Part shown: piece by piece, positions 29,595 through 38,459 of the stretch
Position numbering within the stretch: position 1 is the first letter of the stretch
How the letters are laid out: each line of letters opens with the position of its first letter
NCBI RefSeq assembly: GCF_019145205.1
Contig: NZ_JAHSTT010000005.1
Span: 186,001 to 250,000, forward strand
Direction of reading: 5' to 3'
Source of the DNA: Pseudomonas khavaziana
GTDB taxonomy: Bacteria; Pseudomonadota; Gammaproteobacteria; Pseudomonadales; Pseudomonadaceae
Length of the DNA: 64,000 nt
Notes under the pieces: generated by a model
Databases searched by the model: none
The model's input: the letters and a program-made list of their open reading frames with translations, nothing else
Told to the model about the DNA's origin: nothing
Translations under genes and position numbers: made by a program

Positions 29595-30875
29595 CTACTC
29601 GGCTTTGGCCTGGTGCTTGACGATAATATCCACCAAGCGCTTGGCCAGCGCCGGGTAGTTTTCATCGAAGTGATGCCCGCCCGGCAACTTCATGGCTTCA
29701 CCCACCGCGGTCTTGTCGGTGCAGCCACTCTCGTCGACTTCTTCTGCACCGTAGATGCACACGACCTTCTCTGGCGGCAGCTTGGCCATTTCCGGGCCGG
29801 TCGCGGCTTCTTTGCCGGCGTTACCCAGCCAGCCTTCCACTTCGATTTCAAAGCTGCCGGTGCGGGCGAAGGCCAGCAGGATGATTGCATCGACCCGTTG
29901 CTGTTCGTTTTCCGGCATGCGGTTGTAAATGGCCGGCAGTACGTCGGCGCCGAACGAATAACCGGTGAGCACGAAACGCTTGGTGCCCCATTTCTGCCGG
30001 TAGTGCTGCATCAGTTCAGTGAGGTCCTTGGCGCTTTGTTCCGGGGTCTTGTGCTGCCAGTAGTAGCGCAGGGTGTCGATGCCGACCACCGGGTAGCCGA
30101 TCTTGGCCATCTCGCCGGCTACGTCGCGGTCCAGGTCGCGCCAGCCGCCATCACCGGAGAGGAACAGGGTCACGGTGTCCTTGGCTTGGCCGGCCGGCAC
30201 TTCCACCACCGGAATGGCCAGGCCGCCGTTGTCCGAACCTACCAGTTGCTTGCGCAGCTCGTTGTTCAGGATTTGCGGGTAATGAATGTCGTAGTCGCTG
30301 ATGCTGGTAGTGGCACGCGGTGTGTCGCGTACGAAACTGGCACTCTCATCGTCAGGGTTGTCGTTCCACGCCACCAGCCAGCTGCCATGGGCGGCGGTTT
30401 TCGGCAGCGGGTCCTTGCAGCCTTCCTGGGTCAATGCGAAGCCCACCGAGATGGCGTTGGCCTTGTCATCGCTCTGTGTGGCCAGCCAGCGCCAGGCCAG
30501 TGCGGCGCCCGGGCCGATGCCACTGACCAGGGTCGCCGGACCTTTGAGCTGGGCCAGGGCGCCTTGCAGGGCTTGTTCCTGCACTGTGCAATCAGCCTTG
30601 GGCAGGACCACCTGGATGATCTGTGCCGTGCCGCCCTGGCTCAGGGCAATCAGTTGGCTGTCGGTCAGGGTTTCATCAGCCATCACCGCCACGGCTACAC
30701 GAGCTTTCGCGGTGCTGGCCGGAGTTACACGGGTCATCACCGAGCCGTCGGCCTGGGGCAATTGCTCCAGGGTCGGTTGCGGAGCAGGGCGGTTCCAATA
30801 CCAATAGCCGCCACCCAGGATCAGGGCGAGCAGCACTACAAAGGCCAATACATACCGCCAGGAGCGTCGAATCAT
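29595..30875 (-). CDS. VirJ/AcvB-type alpha/beta hydrolase, probable aminoacyl-phosphatidylglycerol hydrolase
   Basis: 426 residues. N-terminal membrane anchor or signal (about 8-26) and a periplasmic VirJ domain with the nucleophile elbow GYSFGAD (about residue 310) and a late HHFD histidine. It overlaps the mprF stop by one base. The same gene pair in P. aeruginosa (PA0919/PA0920) encodes an alanyl-PG hydrolase and synthase, and Agrobacterium AcvB removes lysyl-PG. By this context it probably reverses the lipid modification made by its partner; the activity is inferred. Confidence 0.83.
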   Translation of the reverse strand: MIRRSWRYVLAFVVLLALILGGGYWYWNRPAPQPTLEQLPQADGSVMTRVTPASTAKARVAVAVMADETLTDSQLIALSQGGTAQIIQVVLPKADCTVQEQALQGALAQLKGPATLVSGIGPGAALAWRWLATQSDDKANAISVGFALTQEGCKDPLPKTAAHGSWLVAWNDNPDDESASFVRDTPRATTSISDYDIHYPQILNNELRKQLVGSDNGGLAIPVVEVPAGQAKDTVTLFLSGDGGWRDLDRDVAGEMAKIGYPVVGIDTLRYYWQHKTPEQSAKDLTELMQHYRQKWGTKRFVLTGYSFGADVLPAIYNRMPENEQQRVDAIILLAFARTGSFEIEVEGWLGNAGKEAATGPEMAKLPPEKVVCIYGAEEVDESGCTDKTAVGEAMKLPGGHHFDENYPALAKRLVDIIVKHQAKAE

Positions 30876-33517
30876 CAGCGTTTCACCAATCCAGTCAAGC
30901 CGCCCGCGATCAGGGCGGCGGTATCGGCCAATGCCACCAGCGGGTCAAGTCCTGCGGGCACGGCCATGTAACGGGGTTCCCAGTCAGGCTGGAACTTGTC
31001 TTTGAAGCGGCGCAGACCTTGAAAGTTATACAGTTGCTCGCCACGGCGGAACACCATCGAACCCAGGCGCTGGGTCAACGGTGCGCCACGCCGCGGTTGC
31101 AGGCCCGACAACGGCACCATGCCGAGGCTGAAGCGCGCGTAGCCGTGGTTCTTATAGTGTTGAATCAGGCCCACCATCATGAACTCCATGGTCAGCTTGG
31201 GCGCGTCCGGGTGGGCACGCATCAGGTCAAGGCTGGCCAGGTCATGGTTGTAGGTCTCGAGCAGGTTGGCAAAGGCCACCGGGCGCCCTTCGAAGCGAAT
31301 GATCGCGATACGGAAGTGCCGGAGGTAGTCGTCGCTGAAACGGCCCAGGGAGAAGCCCTTTTCCCGCACATTCTTACCTGTCAGCCAGGCATCGGAGATA
31401 ACTTTTAATTCATCCATCGGCGCCTGGCCGGGTTCGAAAATTTCCAGGGACAGGCCGTCCCGGGTGCCACGGTTCCAGGTGTAGCGCAAATCCTTCATCT
31501 CTTTGCCCTTGGCTTCCAGGTCAAAGCGTTTCAGGTCGACGCGGGCTTCTTCGCCCAGCTTGATCGCGGTAAGGCCGATGTCCATGTAGTACGGCAGGTT
31601 CTCGGCACGGACCTGATAGAACACCGGGCGGGCATGATGGATGTCGCACAGGTCACGGAACTGCCAGATCATCTCGGCACGCGGTTGGGTCGGGCCGATC
31701 GGGTCGTACAGGGCCACCAGGCTGCGTCCGCGACGGGCGTACATCAGGAAGGCTTCGTCGTTGGGGTGGAACAGCAGCGCCTTGTCGCCAGTCAGCGCCA
31801 GGCCGCCGTCGGGCTGGGAGGAGGCCATCAGGATCTTGGTGGCGCGCTCCAGTTCTTCCGGGGTCGGCAGGTGAATGACCGGGCGTGCCGTACGCAGCAG
31901 CCAGGTCAGCGACACGATTACCAGCAACACGGCGGCGCCGAGCAGCGAACGCAAACCACGCGGGGCGTTGGCGTCGAGGGTGAACTGCCACCAGAGCTGG
32001 TGGCTGTAGGGTACGTCCTGGTAGGCAAACAGCAGCAGCCAGATCGAAGCGCCGAGTACACAGACACTGGCCACAAGGTACAGCGGCGAAAAAGGCAATT
32101 CGGTCAGGCGGCTGGCGCGGTAGAACGAGCGACGGAAGATCGCCAGCAGCACCGCAGTCATGGTCATCAGGCTGGCTTCTTCCCAGTCGAAACCTTTAAG
32201 CAGCGAGAGCAGGGCGCCCACCAGCAGCAACACCATGGTCAGCATCCAGGCCGCCGACAAACGTCGACGCAGGCCCTGGGCGAGCAGCAGGCACAACACG
32301 CCGATCAGGCTGGCACCAAAGTGCGAAGCGTCAATCAGGCGGTGGGGAATCAGGAAGCCGATGTTTTCCAGGCGTGAGTCGATCTCTGGCGTGGCGCCGG
32401 AAAACAGCAGGACCACGCCGGACAAAAAAACCAGTACGGCCAGTACTGGCGCCGCCAACCCCGAGGCCACCCGCAGGCTTTGCTGGGTCTGGAATAGACG
32501 CTGGGCCTCGTTGACCAGCAGGAACACACAGGCAATCAGCAGCGGCAAGACCACGTAGATCATCCGGTACAGCAGCAAGGCTGCAGCGAGGGGCGCGGCA
32601 CCGAGCTTATCGGCAAACGCCGCCAGCAGGATCGCTTCGAATACACCCACGCCGCCCGGCACATGGCTGAGTACACCGGCGGCCAGGGCCAACAGGTACA
32701 CCAGCAGGAACGGGCCGAAGGGCGGTGCTTCCGGCAACAACATATAAAGGACGGCAGCAGCAGCGGCGACGTCCAGTGCGGTGATGATCAGTTGCAGGAA
32801 GGTCAGGCGACGGCCAGGCAGGCGCAGGGTACGGCGTCCGGCCTTGACCAGCAGGTTGTCGGGGTAGGGCTGTTCCGGCAGGCGGCGGCGATAGATACCG
32901 ATGCACAACGCGGCTGACAGCAGCAGCACGGCACCGGCAACGCCACCGAGCAGGCCTTGCGGCAAATGCAGGTAGGTCGAGGCGGCCGGCAGGTTGCTCA
33001 AGGTGGCCAATGCGGCCAGTGGCGGCAGGGCGCAGCCCAGGGCCAGGCTGGCGAACACGGTCATGTGCGCTACTTCCGACGCGCCGATGCCATGCCGTGC
33101 ATATAGACGGTAGCGCACCGAGCCGCCCGAGAGCATCGACAAACCAATGGCGTTACCGATGGCAAAGGCGGTGAAGCCACCCAGGGCCAGGGTTTTGGCG
33201 GGCAACTTCACCCCGGCATAACGGGCACCGGAGAATTCATAGCCGAGCAGGATGACGAAGCCGGCGACCGCCGCTGCAAACGCGCCGAGCAGGGCTGGCT
33301 TGGGCACTTCCAGGATCGAGTCATGCAGGGCATAGAGATCCAGTTCCAGCAGCAGGTGCCGGCAGGCAATCAGGGCGATTGCAAACAACAGCAACGTAAC
33401 CGCCAGGCCGATGGGCTGCCGGTACTTGCTCAACAGATCCAGCCAGCGCAAGCGGGTTGGCGTGATCGGTTGTTCTGCTGTGACGGTGTCTTGTGGTTCA
33501 GACGAGTTGGCGCGCAT
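30875..33517 (-). CDS. mprF: Aminoacyl-phosphatidylglycerol synthase/flippase MprF
   Basis: 880 residues. The N-terminal flippase part has about 14 membrane segments (30 to about 520, including PGGVGVFEA). The C-terminal cytosolic GNAT-like transferase (about 545-850) carries the catalytic SQPDGGLALTGDKALLF and RARHPD-type regions. It moves an amino acid from charged tRNA to phosphatidylglycerol, lowering surface charge. The Pseudomonas homologue uses Ala-tRNA. ATG at 33517 is used, with GAGGTG five bases upstream; a TTG one codon earlier is in frame. Confidence 0.92.
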   Translation of the reverse strand: MRANSSEPQDTVTAEQPITPTRLRWLDLLSKYRQPIGLAVTLLLFAIALIACRHLLLELDLYALHDSILEVPKPALLGAFAAAVAGFVILLGYEFSGARYAGVKLPAKTLALGGFTAFAIGNAIGLSMLSGGSVRYRLYARHGIGASEVAHMTVFASLALGCALPPLAALATLSNLPAASTYLHLPQGLLGGVAGAVLLLSAALCIGIYRRRLPEQPYPDNLLVKAGRRTLRLPGRRLTFLQLIITALDVAAAAAVLYMLLPEAPPFGPFLLVYLLALAAGVLSHVPGGVGVFEAILLAAFADKLGAAPLAAALLLYRMIYVVLPLLIACVFLLVNEAQRLFQTQQSLRVASGLAAPVLAVLVFLSGVVLLFSGATPEIDSRLENIGFLIPHRLIDASHFGASLIGVLCLLLAQGLRRRLSAAWMLTMVLLLVGALLSLLKGFDWEEASLMTMTAVLLAIFRRSFYRASRLTELPFSPLYLVASVCVLGASIWLLLFAYQDVPYSHQLWWQFTLDANAPRGLRSLLGAAVLLVIVSLTWLLRTARPVIHLPTPEELERATKILMASSQPDGGLALTGDKALLFHPNDEAFLMYARRGRSLVALYDPIGPTQPRAEMIWQFRDLCDIHHARPVFYQVRAENLPYYMDIGLTAIKLGEEARVDLKRFDLEAKGKEMKDLRYTWNRGTRDGLSLEIFEPGQAPMDELKVISDAWLTGKNVREKGFSLGRFSDDYLRHFRIAIIRFEGRPVAFANLLETYNHDLASLDLMRAHPDAPKLTMEFMMVGLIQHYKNHGYARFSLGMVPLSGLQPRRGAPLTQRLGSMVFRRGEQLYNFQGLRRFKDKFQPDWEPRYMAVPAGLDPLVALADTAALIAGGLTGLVKR

Positions 33518-33758
33518 CAATCACCTCGTGGATTGTGCGCGACAGGATGGGGGTATCCAGCCAAGTTACCAATCCCTATGGACAAAATAATTACAAATAT
33601 TAACGCGGAACGCCGGGTGCGGCGACTGCGGCCATTGGTCGTAGAGGGTAGCGCTTGAGCATTGAGTCTGACGTGCAATGAGATGGACTCAACAAACCGA
33701 GTAGGGTTTCATGAAAGATGCCATGCCATTGTTTCAGAAGAACTTTTTCACCGGATAC

Positions 33759-33790
33759 AAAAAAGGCCACTCTTTCGAGTAGCCTTTTTT
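33759..33790 (-). terminator. Terminator of initiator tRNA copy 1
   Basis: AAAAAAGGC...GCCTTTTTT stem around CTCTTTCGAG; read on the minus strand it ends in a T run six bases after the tRNA 3' end. Confidence 0.85.
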
Positions 33791-33796
33791 GATGTT

Positions 33797-33873
<77 letters not shown>

Positions 33874-33885
33874 TCTGTGGCCGGC

Positions 33886-33913
33886 ATTCTACAGCCCAGC
33901 GGCAGGGTGTCAA
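33886..33913 (-). promoter_or_regulatory. Promoter of initiator tRNA copy 1
   Basis: On the minus strand TTGACA, 16 bases, TAGAAT, then 12 bases to the tRNA 5' end. Confidence 0.8.
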
Positions 33914-34010
33914 CCGTTAATGCGCCGATGAGGCCAATTAGTGTGAATTATTCTGAAATCAAGGCGTTGGCGCGTTTTTTGGTCAGCTGGGATGAAAAAC
34001 AGGCGCGCAC

Positions 34011-34040
34011 AAAAAAGGCCACTCTTTCGAGTAGCCTTTC
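34011..34040 (-). terminator. Terminator of initiator tRNA copy 2
   Basis: Same AAAAAAGGCCACTCTTTCGA hairpin as copy 1, with one T-to-C change in the tail. Confidence 0.82.
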
Positions 34041-34048
34041 TTGATGTT

Positions 34049-34125
<77 letters not shown>

Positions 34126-34138
34126 TCTGTGTGTCGGC

Positions 34139-34166
34139 ATTCTACAGAGGAACGCGAGTGTGTCAA
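34139..34166 (-). promoter_or_regulatory. Promoter of initiator tRNA copy 2
   Basis: Minus-strand TTGACA, 16-base spacer, TAGAAT; the same boxes and spacing as copy 1 although the spacer bases differ. Confidence 0.8.
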
Positions 34167-34342
34167 CCCGTTAATCGAAGAAAAGCGCTTGTGCTTCAAT
34201 CGGTTAGCTCTCAAAAGTGCGGCCTTGAACCGCTCGGGGCCAGTCAGGCCGAGGCTTTCAGCTCTATCGGAAGGCTGAATTCGATTGAGAAAATAAATTC
34301 ACCTGAAAAATTTCCTACCACTTGGAAGGAAGAATCAAACTA

Positions 34343-34358
34343 CTGGTGCTATATACAG
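34343..34358 (+). promoter_or_regulatory. LexA box upstream of dinB
   Basis: CTGGTGCTATATACAG fits the CTG-N10-CAG SOS operator, 46 bases before the dinB ATG. Predicts SOS control of polymerase IV. Confidence 0.82.
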
Positions 34359-34403
34359 GTGTGGATGCGATACTGCCCACCCGTTGGTTCACACCCCGTT
34401 TAT

Positions 34404-35462
34404 ATGACGCAGCGCAAAATCATCCACGTCGATTGTGATTGCTTCTACGCCGCCATTGAGATGCGCGATGACCCGAGCCTGGCGCAAAAGCCCTTGGCCG
34501 TGGGTGGCTCGGCGGACCGTCGTGGCGTGATCGCTACTTGCAACTACGAAGCACGGGCGTACGGGGTGCGTTCTGCCATGTCGTCGCGCCACGCCTTGAA
34601 GCTGTGCCCGGACCTGACCATCGTCAAGCCGCGCATGGATGCCTATAAAGAAGCCTCGAAGGAAATCCAGACGATCTTTCGCGACTACACCGACTTGATC
34701 GAGCCGTTGTCGCTGGATGAAGCCTACCTTGATGTCTCCGACAGTCCGCATTTTGGCGGCAGTGCCACGCGCATTGCCCAGGATATCCGCCGCCGTGTTT
34801 CCAACCAGCTGCATATCACCGTGTCTGCCGGTGTGGCGCCGAACAAGTTTTTGGCCAAGATCGCCAGTGACTGGAAGAAACCCAACGGCCTGTTCGTGAT
34901 TACCCCGGGCCAGGTCGAAGACTTTGTCTCGCAGTTGCGCGTCAGCAAGCTGCACGGCGTCGGCAAGGTCACGGCGGATAAGCTCGCACGCCTGGGTATT
35001 GAAGACTGCCTGCAGTTGCGCGAGTGGAACAAACTGGCGCTGGTGCGCGAATTCGGCAGTTTTGGCGAACGCCTCTGGAGCCTGGCCCGTGGGATTGATG
35101 ACCGCGTGGTACAGAACGACAGCCGTCGACAATCCATCAGTGTGGAAAATACCTACGACGTGGACTTGCCGGATCTCTCAAGCTGCCTGGCGAAACTGCC
35201 CGAGCTGATGGAAACCCTGGCCGGGCGTATGGCGCGCATAGACAGCAGCTACCGGGCAGGCAAGCCGTTTGTCAAAGTGAAGTTTCATGACTTTACCCAG
35301 ACGACGCTGGAGCAGGCCGGGGCAGGGCGGGATCTGGAGAGTTATCAACAGTTGCTGACCCAGGCGTTTAACCGTGGGGGGAAACCGGTGCGATTGCTGG
35401 GGATTGGGGTGCGGTTGCTGGATTTAAGTGGCGGCAACGAACAACTCGAGTTCTCCTGGTAG
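34404..35462 (+). CDS. dinB: DNA polymerase IV
   Basis: 352 residues. Y-family translesion polymerase. Palm motifs IIHVDCDCFYAAIEMRD (metal Asp D10 and a Tyr steric gate at Y15) and PLSLDEAYLDV, thumb and little-finger domains following. No clear beta-clamp motif was identified at the C-terminus (EQLEFSW). The ATG at 34404 starts the family sequence; the frame is open upstream through tRNA copy 2 and is not coding there. Preceded by a LexA box. Confidence 0.95.
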   Translation: MTQRKIIHVDCDCFYAAIEMRDDPSLAQKPLAVGGSADRRGVIATCNYEARAYGVRSAMSSRHALKLCPDLTIVKPRMDAYKEASKEIQTIFRDYTDLIEPLSLDEAYLDVSDSPHFGGSATRIAQDIRRRVSNQLHITVSAGVAPNKFLAKIASDWKKPNGLFVITPGQVEDFVSQLRVSKLHGVGKVTADKLARLGIEDCLQLREWNKLALVREFGSFGERLWSLARGIDDRVVQNDSRRQSISVENTYDVDLPDLSSCLAKLPELMETLAGRMARIDSSYRAGKPFVKVKFHDFTQTTLEQAGAGRDLESYQQLLTQAFNRGGKPVRLLGIGVRLLDLSGGNEQLEFSW

Positions 35463-35477
35463 AAGCCGGGTGTCCCT

Positions 35478-35578
35478 TGTAGGAGCGAGCTTGCTCGCGA
35501 AGAACGTCAACGATAACGCGTGTTTCCTGAATGAACGCGGCGCCTGTGAGTTTTTCGCGAGCAAGCTCGCTCCTACAA
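35478..35578. repeat. REPIN, class A
   Basis: Inverted TGTAGGAGCGAGCTTGCTCG copies between the convergent dinB and lipoprotein genes. Confidence 0.9.
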
Positions 35579-35588
35579 AAAGCCTTAA

Positions 35589-36542
35589 CTAGCGTGCGCC
35601 TGGATCCGCCACCAACCGCCCCGCATCCTTGGTCAACGCTTGCACAAACTCCTGCTGCAATTCCGGATCATTGCGGGTCAGTTCAATCAGGCTCTGTTCC
35701 AGTTCGCTGGCCTCTTCTTCCAGGCCCAGCTCTGACAGGCGCTTGACCCGGTGCACCCACTGGTTCACCTCGTCATCTTCCAAGTCGTCGTAGATCAGCC
35801 CATGGGCTTCCAGCAACTTGCCGCGCAGGCTGTTGCTGACCGCCAGGGTCGAGTCCGTATGCACGTCATCCTGGCCGTCTTCGACGCTGATCTTCAAGGT
35901 GGTGATGCGGTTCAGGTCCTGCTCGGCGAAGGGGCTGTCCAACAGGTTCAGGCGTAGTATGCCGTTGCGGTCGGTGGTCAGCTCATGGGTCTGCTTGCCG
36001 GCGGTGACCTGTACCGGGCGTTCGCTCCAGGGCAGGCTCGAATACTCCAGGCGCTTGTCGCGCTGGACTTCATCGATGGCTGCCAGGTTCTGTTGCGCAC
36101 GGCCGTGGGATTGCACGTTCATGAACGGGTTGATGCCGTCCACACCGTAGCTCAACCAGTCATGGGTCACGCTAGTGGGCAAGTTGCCGAGGGCGAAGAT
36201 ATTCGCCACGTTGGCGCCCACGCCAGCTACCAACGCCACGGCCCCCAGGGGCATCTCGTAGAGTTTGCGCCAGGGCTGGTAGGGCGTGTAGCGGTCGTAA
36301 CGACGGGTGACTTCGAATTCGGTGACCTCGAAGGTCTTCTGCTCATGAATGCGAACCCTGCGTTGCGGCAGCTCCAGCACTTTGGGTTCGCCGACATCGA
36401 TCTGCAGGCTGTGGTCGAGCAACTTGCGCTCGATCCGCTCCTCGTGCTCACTGCGTTGCGACATTTGATTGGCGCAGCCGCTGACCAGCAGGGCGCCGCA
36501 CAAGGCGGCGCCCCCCAGGGCTCTGGTGTGTGGCTTGAACAT
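35589..36542 (-). CDS. Uncharacterised lipoprotein
   Basis: 317 residues. A lipoprotein signal peptide ends in LVSGCA (Cys23), so it is likely anchored in an envelope membrane. A mid-region hydrophobic stretch (about 100-118, LGAVALVAGVGANVANIFAL) and an acidic C-terminal half rich in Asp and Glu follow. I recognise no catalytic motif or named family. It lies 20 bases downstream of proS on the same strand, so it may be cotranscribed. Confidence 0.8.
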   Translation of the reverse strand: MFKPHTRALGGAALCGALLVSGCANQMSQRSEHEERIERKLLDHSLQIDVGEPKVLELPQRRVRIHEQKTFEVTEFEVTRRYDRYTPYQPWRKLYEMPLGAVALVAGVGANVANIFALGNLPTSVTHDWLSYGVDGINPFMNVQSHGRAQQNLAAIDEVQRDKRLEYSSLPWSERPVQVTAGKQTHELTTDRNGILRLNLLDSPFAEQDLNRITTLKISVEDGQDDVHTDSTLAVSNSLRGKLLEAHGLIYDDLEDDEVNQWVHRVKRLSELGLEEEASELEQSLIELTRNDPELQQEFVQALTKDAGRLVADPGAR

Positions 36543-36562
36543 GACGTCTCTTGGTCTGGTTT

Positions 36563-38278
36563 TCAGCGACGAATACGCGCCTGGAGGAAAGACAGCACGT
36601 CAGCCACCGGCAAGGGTTGGGCTTCAGCTTCGGTCCGGCTCTTGTATTCCAGGTTGCCATCGGCCAGGCCGCGGTCACTGACCACGATCCGGTGCGGGAT
36701 GCCAATCAGTTCCATGTCGGCGAACTTGATACCCGGGCTGGTCTTCTTGTCCCGGTCATCGAGCAGCACTTCAAAACCGGCGGCCGTCAGTTCGGCATAC
36801 AGTTTGTCGGTGGCTTCGCGTACTTGCTCGGTTTCGTAGCGCAGTGGCACCAGGGCCACCTGGAACGGTGCCAGGGCGTCACTCCAGATAATGCCTTTTT
36901 CGTCATTATTCTGTTCGATGGCAGCGGCTACCACACGAGAAACACCGATGCCGTAGCAACCCATTTCCAGGGTGATCGGCTTGCCGTTTTCGCCCAGCAC
37001 TTCGCACTTCATCGCCTTGCTGTACTTGTTGCCCAGCTGGAAGATATGCCCGACTTCGATGCCGCGCTTGATTTCCAGGGTGCCCTTGCCATCCGGGCTT
37101 GGATCGCCGGCGACAACGTTACGCAGGTCAGCCACCGTCGGAACCGGCAAGTCGCGCTCCCAGTTCACACCGAAGTAGTGCTTGTCGTCGATGTTCGCGC
37201 CGATGCCGAAGTCGCTCATCAGCTCCACCGAACGGTCGATGATGATCGGCAGCGGCAGGTTCAGCGGGCCCAGGGAACCGGCGCCGGCGCCGATGGCGTC
37301 ACGCAGTTCGGCGTCGGAGGCCATGACCAGTGGGCTGGCCACGCCAGGTTGGTTGGCCGCCTTGATTTCGTTGAGCTCGTGGTCGCCACGGATGACCAGG
37401 GCGATCAGCTTGCCTTCTTCTTCGGCGTGCACGATCAGGGTCTTGATGGTTTTTTCAATCGGCAGATTGAATTTTTCCACCAGGGCCGCGATGGTCTTGG
37501 TGTCAGGAGTATCGACCAGGCGCAGTTCTTCGGCCGGTGCGGGGCGGGAAGTTTCCCGTGGCACCGCTTCGGCTTTCTCGATGTTGGCCGCGTAGTCGGA
37601 ACCGTTGCTGAACACGATATCGTCTTCGCCGGATTCGGCCAGCACGTGGAATTCGTGGGAGCCGGCACCGCCGATGGAGCCGTTGTCCGCTTCAACCGGG
37701 CGGAATTTCAGGCCCAGGCGCGTAAACACGTTGCAGTAGGCCTGGTGCATGCGGTCGTAGGTGACCTGCAGCGACGCGAGGTCGGCGTGGAAGGAATAAG
37801 CGTCCTTCATGATGAACTCGCGGCCACGCATCAGGCCGAAGCGTGGGCGGATTTCATCACGGAACTTGGTCTGGATCTGATACAGGTTCAGCGGCAACTG
37901 CTTATAGCTGCTCAACTCGTTGCGCATCAGGTCGGTGATGACCTCTTCATGGGTCGGGCCGGCGCAGAAATCGCGGCCATGACGGTCCTTGAAGCGCAGC
38001 AACTCAGGGCCGTACTCTTCCCAGCGCCCGGATTCCTGCCACAACTCAGCCGGTTGGGTGCTCGGCATCAACACTTCCAGAGAGCCGGCGGCGTTCATTT
38101 CTTCACGAACGATGGCTTCGACCTTGCGCATCACCTTCAAGCCCATGGGCAACCAGGTGTACAGGCCGGAGGCCAGTTTGCGGATCATACCGGCGCGCAG
38201 CATCAGCTGGTGGCTGATCACTACCGCGTCGGAAGGCGTTTCTTTCTGTGTGGCGAGCAAATATTGACTGGTACGCAT
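36563..38278 (-). CDS. proS: Prolyl-tRNA synthetase
   Basis: 571 residues, the bacterial ProS type with an editing domain. Class II motifs: [18 protein letters not shown] start, [28 protein letters not shown] (motif 2), the INS/YbaK editing insertion (about 230-380) and the GCYGIGVSR motif 3. ATG at 38278 starts the family sequence; 25 further in-frame codons upstream are not conserved. Confidence 0.97.
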   Translation of the reverse strand: MRTSQYLLATQKETPSDAVVISHQLMLRAGMIRKLASGLYTWLPMGLKVMRKVEAIVREEMNAAGSLEVLMPSTQPAELWQESGRWEEYGPELLRFKDRHGRDFCAGPTHEEVITDLMRNELSSYKQLPLNLYQIQTKFRDEIRPRFGLMRGREFIMKDAYSFHADLASLQVTYDRMHQAYCNVFTRLGLKFRPVEADNGSIGGAGSHEFHVLAESGEDDIVFSNGSDYAANIEKAEAVPRETSRPAPAEELRLVDTPDTKTIAALVEKFNLPIEKTIKTLIVHAEEEGKLIALVIRGDHELNEIKAANQPGVASPLVMASDAELRDAIGAGAGSLGPLNLPLPIIIDRSVELMSDFGIGANIDDKHYFGVNWERDLPVPTVADLRNVVAGDPSPDGKGTLEIKRGIEVGHIFQLGNKYSKAMKCEVLGENGKPITLEMGCYGIGVSRVVAAAIEQNNDEKGIIWSDALAPFQVALVPLRYETEQVREATDKLYAELTAAGFEVLLDDRDKKTSPGIKFADMELIGIPHRIVVSDRGLADGNLEYKSRTEAEAQPLPVADVLSFLQARIRR

Positions 38279-38359
38279 GGTAGGCCGTTGTCGGTTGCTT
38301 GGACTTGAAATGACTTGGGATTGTACGGGCGCTTGCTGCTCGCGTACAGGCATGAGCTA

Positions 38360-38459
38360 TGTAGGAGCGAGCTTGCTCGCGAAGATCGTCAACGATGACG
38401 TGGGAAACCGGGGAGAACGCGGTGTCTGTGAGTTCTTCGCGAGCAAGCTCGCTCCTACA
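38360..38459. repeat. REPIN, class A, overlapping the ampG stop codon
   Basis: Inverted TGTAGGAGCGAGCTTGCTCG arms. The right arm overlaps the last coding bases and TAG stop of ampG (38455-38457). Confidence 0.9.

Noticed and set aside
33518..33758. The 240-base spacer before the first tRNA as a hidden gene
   Set aside because: Short frames only, with no ribosome site or recognisable product; it appears to hold only the mprF promoter region.
36551..38308. A 585-residue plus-strand frame
   Set aside because: Antisense of proS, with no recognisable domain.
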